A stretch of DNA of 9,032 nt from Clostridia bacterium (lineage in GTDB: Bacteria > Bacillota > Clostridia > UBA1381 > UMGS1253): contig JAFQPV010000250.1 in the NCBI GenBank assembly GCA_017411585.1, positions 1 to 9,032 of the forward strand, in the 5' to 3' direction. Made by a program: the position numbers and the translations under genes. Numbering within the stretch: the first letter of the stretch is position 1; every line of letters begins with the position of its first letter. Positions 5,860 to 9,032 of the stretch are shown piece after piece. The notes under the pieces are model-generated. The model saw only the letters and a program-made list of their open reading frames with translations, searched no databases and was not told where the DNA came from.

Positions 5860-6002
5860 GAGTATCTGAAATAGTATACAATCCCGCTCACCCGAAGGTG
5901 GCAATAATGTTTAAGGAGTATCGTCTCAACTTTGCGGGTGGACTTATTTTAAGGAGTTATACAAATGAAAGCAAAGGATGAGCGGGAATGTAGCAAAATT
6001 GG
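5837..6002. other. non-coding structured interval between accessory and replication genes
   Basis: I see no convincing gene of normal size here. It contains nested complementary segments: TCCCGCTCA (5882-5890) with TGAGCGGGA (5979-5987), CACCCG (5889-5894) with CGGGTG (5935-5940), and a local hairpin CACC-CGAA-GGTG (5889-5900). These alternatives exclude each other in part. On the plus strand two tiny frames with ribosome sites occur (24 codons from 5907, after AAGGTGG; 13 codons from 5965, after AAGGAG), which may be leader peptides or chance. It might be a leader, a replication-control element or a single-strand origin; none of these can be shown from sequence alone. Confidence 0.4.
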
Positions 6003-6031
6003 TTGACAGATTAAATCAAATATGATATACT
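6003..6031 (+). promoter_or_regulatory. strong sigma70-type promoter pointing right
   Basis: A perfect -35 TTGACA (6003-6008), a 17-bp spacer and a -10 TATACT (6026-6031). It points opposite to the surrounding operon, and a terminator follows within about 55 bases, so its transcript would be very short. Confidence 0.7.
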
Positions 6032-6100
6032 GTCATTGTTGTACGGTTGAGCCTTTTGATGTTCCAGCATCGGGGCTCTTTTTTTGTCTCTTTTTATCAT
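6011..6100 (-). CDS. possible 29-residue peptide coupled to the membrane protein gene
   Basis: The frame starts MIKRDKKRAPMLEHQ and ends SISYLI. Its ATG overlaps the preceding stop as ATGA and has AAAGGTGG at 5-nt spacing, which is good evidence for initiation. The peptide is basic at the N-terminus and hydrophilic, and matches nothing I know. The whole short antisense RNA lies inside it, so the base composition may be shaped by the RNA rather than the peptide. A 95-residue frame (start at 6298, after GGAAGGAG) runs into the same frame, but is arginine-rich with scattered cysteines and looks like a shadow of the membrane protein gene. Confidence 0.35.
   Translation of the reverse strand: MIKRDKKRAPMLEHQKAQPYNNDSISYLI
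6038..6085 (+). ncRNA. putative short antisense RNA
   Basis: Expected transcription from the promoter at 6003-6031 would start near 6038 and stop at the hairpin and T-run ending at 6085, giving about 48 nt. About 11 nt precede the hairpin. It is antisense to the minus-strand transcript that links the cro-side genes with the replication genes, and it lies wholly within the small frame at 6011-6100. Short antisense RNAs controlling phage immunity or replication are known (C4 RNA of P1/P7, CI RNA of P4), but no sequence relation is claimed. Confidence 0.5.
6049..6085 (+). terminator. intrinsic terminator of the short RNA
   Basis: A stem of GAGCC (6049-6053) with GGCTC (6074-6078), extended by two G-U pairs and an inner GATG/CATC stem (6058-6061 with 6068-6071) closing a short loop, followed by seven T. 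The opposite strand has no T-run after the stem, so it works only rightward. Confidence 0.75.
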
Positions 6101-6255
6101 AATACCACCTTTTGAGCAATCACTACTATCATCTGCGCAAATACGCACATTCCGCCGTAAATACCTGCGGCGAAGAATACTGCGGAGGATACCGCCCGGA
6201 AAACGTCTCGCTTTGACAACCGATACCCCGCAAATCTGCTGAGCATTCTTACCAT
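6097..6255 (-). CDS. small membrane protein, 52 residues
   Basis: The basic N-terminal 20 residues (MVRMLSRFAGYRLSKRDVFR) are followed by one long hydrophobic stretch from about 21 to 52 (AVSSAVFFAAGIYGGMCVFA and on), enough for one membrane helix. The ATG has GAGGGGGTG about 9 nt upstream; a GTG 12 bases earlier is possible. The stop overlaps the next start as ATGA. It was preferred over the overlapping arginine-rich frame because of its clear membrane topology and coupling. Function unknown; small membrane proteins at this place in phages often remain uncharacterised. Confidence 0.55.
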   Translation of the reverse strand: MVRMLSRFAGYRLSKRDVFRAVSSAVFFAAGIYGGMCVFAQMIVVIAQKVVL

Positions 6256-6316
6256 ATCTGAACACACCCCCTCTCGTCGGGGATAATCTCTTGTTCACTT
6301 TATCCTCTCCTTCCTG

Positions 6317-6454
6317 TCACCTTGCCGGTGAAAGCTCCGGCATACCTTCGATAACCTTGCCTATGGGGCAGAGCTCCTGCAGCTCGTGTGCATGCGCGCG
6401 GCGCAGCATATCGGAATACGCCTGCAAAATCTCTCTTTCTTCCTTTGTCAGCAT
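6317..6454 (-). CDS. 45-residue hypothetical protein
   Basis: The ATG is preceded by AAGGAG at 7-nt spacing. The protein (MLTKEEREILQAYSDMLRRA... ...VIEGMPELSPAR) is helical and charged in its first half, with a single cysteine at 29. Short phage proteins beginning with a TKEE-type helix are common, but no family is assigned. It fits exactly between the HTH gene and the next ribosome site (GGAAGGAG), which supports that it is real. Confidence 0.6.
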   Translation of the reverse strand: MLTKEEREILQAYSDMLRRAHAHELQELCPIGKVIEGMPELSPAR

Positions 6455-6474
6455 ACAATCGCTCCTTCCTCACT

Positions 6475-6663
6475 TCATATCTGCCGCGCAAGACTTGCAA
6501 CGGAAATATGACCGTTTTGATTAAAAGTAAATAGTCGTTGCACGGTCCTTTTTGATACACCCAAAAACTCTGCAACTTCGCCTGGTCTCAAAATTTCCTT
6601 CGTTGGAAATTTCTCTTTAATACGTTCCACGTTCTCCCTGTACCCCTCTTTTTCAAGTGGCAT
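6475..6663 (-). CDS. excisionase-type helix-turn-helix protein
   Basis: A 62-residue protein. Residues 25-47 (KEILRPGEVAEFLGVSKRTVQRL) match the HTH_17/MerR-like DNA-binding motif of phage excisionases and small regulators, preceded by a charged helix. The family's usual role is to bind att or operator DNA to direct recombination or transcription. The usual Arg-rich wing that follows is replaced by FTFNQNGHISVASLARQI. The ATG was chosen because AGGAGG lies 8 nt upstream; a GTG nine bases earlier overlaps that site. An excisionase role is possible but no integrase or att site is in the window. Confidence 0.7.
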   Translation of the reverse strand: MPLEKEGYRENVERIKEKFPTKEILRPGEVAEFLGVSKRTVQRLFTFNQNGHISVASLARQI

Positions 6664-6679
6664 ATCCGTCACCTCCTCT

Positions 6680-6919
6680 TTATTTCAACAACTTAATTAC
6701 TGACAACACAATTGCTGTAATCGATATCCCATAGGAAACAAGCAATCCAAATTTACCTTTTACAACCGTGTCGCAAGAGTTTAGAAGCTCATTATAAGCC
6801 TGCTGCAGACCCATGCGACAGCCATTTTCAAAAAGATAGCTGTTTCTATAGAACTCCATTTTATTTTCAAGTTCCTTAATTTTGTTCTTCTCGTTTCTTT
6901 TACTTAAATCTTTGTACAT
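6680..6919 (-). CDS. small tail-anchored membrane protein
   Basis: 79 residues: a charged N-terminal coil (YKDLSKRNEKNKIKELENK), a middle helix with NGCRMGLQQAYNELLNSC, and a C-terminal hydrophobic segment (about 57-78, FGLLVSYGISITAIVLSVIK) ending LLK, so it would be C-terminally anchored with its N-terminus in the cytoplasm. The ATG lies 3 bases after the cro-like stop, with GGAAGGGG upstream. It lies in the early operon directly after the regulator. Its role is unknown; superinfection exclusion would fit the topology and position but is only a guess. Confidence 0.7.
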   Translation of the reverse strand: MYKDLSKRNEKNKIKELENKMEFYRNSYLFENGCRMGLQQAYNELLNSCDTVVKGKFGLLVSYGISITAIVLSVIKLLK

Positions 6920-6922
6920 ACC

Positions 6923-7129
6923 CTACACCCCTTCCTGCACATCTGTTGATGCTGCATACAAATCATCAATGCTGCAGTGCAGCACTTCTGCAAGCTTCGG
7001 CAAAAGACTTGCACGCGGGACATTTGTTCCATTTTCCCACATGGCAACTGTCGACTGTCCGACTCCAAGTTCCATGGCAAGCCCGCCCTGCGTTAGACCG
7101 GCGCTCTCTCTTAAATCTCTGATGTTCAA
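6923..7129 (-). CDS. Cro-like (Xre-family) HTH regulator
   Basis: A 68-residue single-domain HTH_3/Xre protein: NIRDLRESAGLTQGGLAMEL, then GVGQSTVAMWENGTN (22-36) and LPKLAEVLHCSIDDLYA. The recognition region QSTVAMWENGTN differs from the CI-like repressor's QSTVGMWENGTN in one residue, so both should read similar DNA, as expected of a CI/Cro pair. The TTG start was chosen because GAGGG lies 6 bases upstream and MNIRDLRE is the usual family N-terminus. A GTG 33 bases upstream has its only ribosome site one base away. It has no S24 peptidase domain. It likely represses CI or early transcription during lytic growth (inference). Confidence 0.8.
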   Translation of the reverse strand: MNIRDLRESAGLTQGGLAMELGVGQSTVAMWENGTNVPRASLLPKLAEVLHCSIDDLYAASTDVQEGV

Positions 7130-7185
7130 CCCTATCCCTCTTTTCAATTGAATCTTGCACACTCCTGTGCTATTTCTTATCTCTG

Positions 7186-7275
7186 TTATAACAACTTTAA
7201 TATCACATTACATACTACAGAAGTTATCGTAGATACCATAACAATCGGCCAGTACTCTTTTATAATTTCCTTCAC
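7186..7275 (-). CDS. 29-residue membrane peptide with shared 5' box
   Basis: The frame begins at a GTG 8 nt after AAAGGTGG, in the same box that starts the two other minus-strand genes of this block. The protein MKEIIKEYWPIVMVSTITSV... ends VCNVILKLL; residues about 9-29 form a single hydrophobic helix with a short charged N-terminus. If read from the upstream GTG it would start VEKV like its relatives. It ends about 55 bases before the Cro-like start. Tiny membrane peptides of this kind include phage toxins and holin-like peptides, but no family match is claimed. Confidence 0.5.
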   Translation of the reverse strand: MKEIIKEYWPIVMVSTITSVVCNVILKLL

Positions 7276-7335
7276 CTTCTCCACCACCTTTCAATTGAAT
7301 TTTTCATAACCTTGTGTTACAATGGTGCAAAGGAG
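7272..7335 (+). repeat. box 1: 64-bp repeat with bidirectional start signals
   Basis: Matches 7798-7861 at 63 of 64 positions (first 53 identical). Read leftward, it holds the ribosome site and first codons of the 29-residue peptide. Read rightward, it holds the promoter and ribosome site of the cysteine-rich gene. Its first 21 bases also recur at 8301-8321. Confidence 0.9.
7295..7323 (+). promoter_or_regulatory. promoter of the first cysteine-rich gene
   Basis: -35 TTGAAT (7295-7300), a 17-bp spacer and -10 TACAAT (7318-7323). The -35 overlaps a perfect palindrome TTCAATTGAA (7290-7299) that could be an operator. The expected start lies only about 15 bases before the ATG, inside the ribosome site. 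Confidence 0.65.
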
Positions 7336-7344
7336 ATGATATAC

Positions 7345-7617
7345 ATGCCCATAACAACCCTAAAATTAAAAGTATCTTGCCCAAAACATGAATGGGGCGA
7401 CACTACTGTTTGCGTAGAGCGTTACAAGGATGGTGAGTATGATTTAATACGCCCGGTCAACATATGCGACCAAAGCAACGGCTCTGCCGAATGCATGGAT
7501 TGCATATATCGTATTTGGGAATATTTCAAAGAAGATCCGCAACGAATTCATCATACTCATCTTTTTCAAACCCCATTCTCTCCTTCGAATCCACCAAAAA
7601 CCGAATCAAATCTTTAA
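7345..7617 (+). CDS. small four-cysteine protein A (putative zinc-binding)
   Basis: A 90-residue protein: SCPKHEWGD near the N-terminus, KDGEYDLIRPVNICDQ in the middle, and ECMDCIYRIWEYFKEDPQ after that. Cysteines 12, 41, 50 and 53 coincide without gaps with cysteines 13, 42, 51 and 54 of protein B encoded at 7872-8117, so the two are paralogues sharing a probable zinc site. The ATG was chosen because AAAGGAG lies 9 nt upstream; an upstream TTG frame would start inside the promoter. The last 30 codons overlap the opposite-strand gene, and this tail has no equivalent in protein B. Its own promoter suggests expression apart from the lytic operon. Function unknown. Confidence 0.7.
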   Translation: MPITTLKLKVSCPKHEWGDTTVCVERYKDGEYDLIRPVNICDQSNGSAECMDCIYRIWEYFKEDPQRIHHTHLFQTPFSPSNPPKTESNL

Positions 7618-7801
7618 TAAGTTTTAGGTAAGCGGCTTTCTCACGTTCAATACTGAAGCCGCTTTCTTCTATGTTTGTTATAGTTTGCTCCAGTAGTTTT
7701 GCATAAGCATCCGCCAAAGCTTCATTATGAATAATTTTTAAATCGAACAGAAAACGGTTAATTTTCATTAATTCCCATACATTTTTTTCTTCCGGTGTCA
7801 C
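7526..7801 (-). CDS. helical protein of unknown function, cassette 1
   Basis: A 91-residue, almost wholly helical, acidic protein (TPEEKNVWELMKINRFLFDL... ...IRFLVDSKERMGFEKDEYDEF). No cysteines and no known motif. The start taken is the GTG 8 nt after AAAGGTGG; two GTG codons upstream (reading MVEK) lie too close to the ribosome site. The first five codons are identical to those of the 8095-8304 gene, but the rest is unrelated, so only the start region was shared. Its 3' end overlaps protein A tail to tail by 92 bases. Confidence 0.65.
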   Translation of the reverse strand: MTPEEKNVWELMKINRFLFDLKIIHNEALADAYAKLLEQTITNIEESGFSIEREKAAYLKLIKDLIRFLVDSKERMGFEKDEYDEFVADLL

Positions 7802-7861
7802 CTTCTCCACCACCTTTCAATTGAATTTTTCATAACCTTGTGTTACAATGATGCAAAGGAG
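7798..7861 (+). repeat. box 2: second copy of the 64-bp repeat
   Basis: The direct repeat of box 1 lies 526 bp away. On its left side it shares 33 identical bases (7786-7818) with box 3, including the codons for VTPEE of the minus-strand gene. Confidence 0.9.
7821..7849 (+). promoter_or_regulatory. promoter of the second cysteine-rich gene
   Basis: The same -35 TTGAAT (7821-7826), 17-bp spacer and -10 TACAAT (7844-7849) as in box 1, with the palindrome TTCAATTGAA at 7816-7825. A strong AAAGGAGGTG follows at 7855-7864. Confidence 0.65.
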
Positions 7862-7871
7862 GTGAAATACA

Positions 7872-8117
7872 ATGAATGATGTTGAACCTTTATCTTTCAA
7901 AGTATGCTGCCCTGCAGACGGCAAAACGCGCATCATGGATGTACGAATTGCAAGATTGCCAAACGGTGAATACTTCACTACTCCTTGCCAAGGATGTGAT
8001 TATGCATGCAATCAGCCGGCTTGTAACCAGTGCATAGACCGAATATTTAAGATGCTGCAAAAAGACCCCAAATTACAATCATACACGCAACCTATCATTC
8101 CTGTGGATGTTGACTGA
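7872..8117 (+). CDS. small cysteine-rich protein B (putative zinc-binding)
   Basis: An 81-residue protein paralogous to protein A: FKVCCPADGK, LPNGEYFTTPCQGCDYACNQ, PACNQCIDRIFKMLQKDPK. Besides the four cysteines shared with A (13, 42, 51, 54) it has extra ones at 12, 39 and 46. The ATG follows AAAGGAGGTG at 7 nt. The conserved block C-x8-C-x2-C followed by I.RI....KDP is the most alike part. Its 3' end overlaps the opposite gene by 23 bases. Zinc binding and a role in protein or nucleic-acid contact are inference; the family is not recognised. Confidence 0.75.
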   Translation: MNDVEPLSFKVCCPADGKTRIMDVRIARLPNGEYFTTPCQGCDYACNQPACNQCIDRIFKMLQKDPKLQSYTQPIIPVDVD

Positions 8118-8304
8118 TGTACTCATGCAATGCGTTAAGTTCATCCATTGTACATTTGAAATCAACTTCACCATTAAATGCAGGCTTTTCATATTGAAAA
8201 TAATACATATACCTGCAAAATCCAATCATACGTTTTACAAGCGCCAAAGCATAGTCCTTGGACATCGGTTCTCCCGGTGTCCATTTTATTTCTTCCGGTG
8301 TCAC
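8095..8304 (-). CDS. hypothetical protein, cassette 2, first gene of the leftward operon
   Basis: A 69-residue protein (TPEEIKWTPGEPMSKDYALAL... ...CTMDELNALHEYISQHPQE) with a central aromatic stretch GFCRYMYYFQYEKP. No motif is recognised. The GTG start is 8 nt after AAAGGTGG, as in the other two box genes. The first five codons are identical to the 7526-7801 gene and then diverge at once. It would be the first product of the promoter at 8393-8421, in the place usually held by cro. Function unknown. Confidence 0.65.
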   Translation of the reverse strand: MTPEEIKWTPGEPMSKDYALALVKRMIGFCRYMYYFQYEKPAFNGEVDFKCTMDELNALHEYISQHPQE

Positions 8305-8321
8305 CTTCTCCACCACCTTTC
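8289..8321 (+). repeat. box 3: 33-bp copy without the plus-strand promoter
   Basis: Identical to 7786-7818 over 33 bp; the 21-bp core (8301-8321) is common to all three boxes. The plus-strand promoter part is missing and is replaced by the switch region, so the similarity ends exactly after the ribosome site. Confidence 0.9.
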
Positions 8322-8392
8322 TCCCCTCAATTCTAAAGCACTTCTGAGGCTCACTACTATCATTTATTGTGTTTTAATCATTCTGCGTGATT

Positions 8393-8421
8393 ATAATATC
8401 ATCATTTTAAATGTTTGTCAA
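8393..8421 (-). promoter_or_regulatory. probable early lytic (leftward) promoter
   Basis: Reading leftward: -35 TTGACA (8421-8416), 17-bp spacer, -10 TATTAT (8398-8393), which overlaps a TATAAT three bases further. The leader to the first start is about 80 nt. An imperfect dyad is centred on the -35. Confidence 0.7.
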
Positions 8422-8434
8422 CACTTTAAATGAT
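8401..8434. promoter_or_regulatory. imperfect dyad, candidate operator on the leftward promoter
   Basis: ATCATTT at 8401-8407 pairs with AAATGAT at 8428-8434. Overall 13 of 17 positions are symmetric about 8417.5, directly over the TTGACA. A half-site AATATCAT (8395-8402), identical to one arm of the 8468-8488 dyad, overlaps the -10. Confidence 0.45.
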
Positions 8435-8460
8435 TTTTTATTAAATTTATTTCTTTTCTA

Positions 8461-8490
8461 TTTACAAAATATCATTATTGATGATATTAT
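8461..8490 (+). promoter_or_regulatory. promoter of the CI-like repressor
   Basis: -35 TTTACA (8461-8466), 18-bp spacer and -10 TATTAT (8485-8490), with the start codon about 12 nt after the expected transcription start. It overlaps the dyad at 8468-8488, which suggests self-repression. Confidence 0.6.
8468..8488. promoter_or_regulatory. perfect dyad, candidate CI/Cro operator
   Basis: AATATCAT (8468-8475), five bases, then the exact complement ATGATATT (8481-8488). Its position between -35 and -10 of the repressor promoter, and its shared half-site near the divergent promoter, suit an operator for the two Xre-type proteins. Confidence 0.6.
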
Positions 8491-8508
8491 TCAATCAGAG
8501 GTGATGAT

Positions 8509-9032
8509 ATGTTTCAAATAAAGTTGAAAGAATTGCGCGACAAAAAACGAGTTTCTCAAGCAAAACTCGCACAAGCGCTTGGTATATCGCAATCCACCGT
8601 TGGAATGTGGGAAAACGGCACAAACAAGCCGGAATATGAAAAGTTGATTAAACTGGCTGAATACTTCGACGTTTCAATTGACTACTTATTGTGCAGGACA
8701 TCCGAAATTACAACTGACAAAAATTACATCTCCGTCCCGGTATACGGTCGCATCCCCGCCGGCATTCCGACAGAAGCAATTGAAGATATACTGGACTATG
8801 AAGATATACCGAAAGACTGGTTAAACGGCGACAAGGAGTATTTCTCCCTGCAAATAAAAGGTGACAGCATGTCCCCGGCATACCAGGATGGCGACCGTGT
8901 CATTTTCCAAAAAGCATCAACTGCTGAGACCGGCGATGATGCTGCGGTGATGGTAAACGGTGACGATGCAACTTTCAAGCGCATCGAACGCTCCCTCGCC
9001 GGCGTAATTTTAAAACCGCTCAATCCGGTATA
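8509..9032 (+). CDS. CI/LexA-type phage repressor with S24 peptidase domain (truncated by window)
   Basis: 174 residues are visible and the frame is still open at the right edge. Residues 1-60 form an Xre HTH (LKELRDKKRVSQAKLAQALG, then ISQSTVGMWENGTN). Residues 75-174 form the LexA-like S24 domain. A probable self-cleavage site Ala84-Gly85 lies in YGRIPAGIP, the catalytic serine is Ser120 in GDSMSP, and the catalytic lysine is Lys157 in TFKRIE. These features predict RecA-stimulated self-cleavage on DNA damage and induction of the prophage. The ATG follows AGAGGTG at 5 nt. Only the last few dozen residues should be missing for a protein of this family. Confidence 0.92.
   Translation, partial: MFQIKLKELRDKKRVSQAKLAQALGISQSTVGMWENGTNKPEYEKLIKLAEYFDVSIDYLLCRTSEITTDKNYISVPVYGRIPAGIPTEAIEDILDYEDIPKDWLNGDKEYFSLQIKGDSMSPAYQDGDRVIFQKASTAETGDDAAVMVNGDDATFKRIERSLAGVILKPLNPV

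Noticed and set aside
5907..6006. Two plus-strand mini-frames of 24 and 13 codons with ribosome sites
   Set aside because: They are too short to support as genes and have no clear promoter upstream; noted only within the structured interval.
6011..6298. 95-codon minus-strand frame with a good ribosome site (GGAAGGAG before GTG)
   Set aside because: Most of it is arginine-rich shadow sequence over the 52-residue membrane protein, which has clearer protein character and ATGA coupling. Only its last 29 codons are kept as a possible peptide.
6119..8363. 13-bp identical string (TCACTACTATCAT) near 6119 and 8351
   Set aside because: A match of this length is expected by chance in a window of this size, and neither site has a matching context.
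8796..9023. Minus-strand frame opposite the repressor
   Set aside because: Shadow of the S24 domain, whose catalytic motifs lie on the plus strand.
1..9032. CRISPR arrays, tRNA genes, insertion sequences
   Set aside because: No regularly spaced short repeats, cloverleaf pattern or transposase was seen. The three boxes are too few and too unequal in spacing to be a CRISPR array.

Overview
The window looks like the early (immunity plus replication) region of a temperate phage or prophage from a Gram-positive, Clostridia-like member of the Bacillota. The reasons are strong AGGAGG-type ribosome sites, GTG/TTG starts, tightly packed and often overlapping small minus-strand genes, a Lin1244/DUF4373-type initiator next to a DnaB helicase, and a LexA/CI-type repressor divergent from the rest. 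Nothing in it looks chromosomal. No integrase, terminase or structural gene is visible.

Layout, right to left in the order of presumed lytic transcription. (1) 8509-9032: a CI-like repressor with an S24 peptidase domain on the plus strand, cut by the window edge. (2) 8317-8508: the switch region, with two divergent promoters and dyads that suit repressor operators. (3) 7186-8321: an unusual block in which a 21-bp box occurs three times. Each box carries the ribosome site and first codons of a minus-strand gene. Two of the boxes continue into an almost identical plus-strand promoter that drives a small cysteine-rich protein. The result is two cassettes of convergent gene pairs placed between the repressor and its Cro-like partner. 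(4) 6097-7129: a Cro-like protein, a small membrane-anchored protein, an excisionase-type HTH protein and two tiny proteins. (5) 5665-6100: a structured, mostly non-coding interval with a plus-strand promoter and terminator that would make a very short antisense RNA. (6) 3243-5664: replication initiator, DnaB helicase and an uncharacterised phage protein. (7) 1-3253: a chain of small accessory genes (zinc-ribbon proteins, a DUF4406 protein, an HTH protein, unknowns). It ends at the left edge in the start of a protein resembling the Acb2/Tad1-domain group of anti-defence proteins.

Functionally, the CI and Cro-like proteins share almost the same recognition helix and so probably compete for the same operators. 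When CI is removed, for example by self-cleavage, the minus-strand promoter near 8421 would drive the whole leftward set. The plus-strand cysteine-rich genes have their own promoters and run against this transcript, so they may be expressed in the lysogen. The left third (about 1-2300) is more AT-rich than the 2440-5660 block, which points to mosaic assembly. Functions of most small genes are unknown. Start sites were chosen by ribosome-site spacing and differ in several cases from the longest possible frame.
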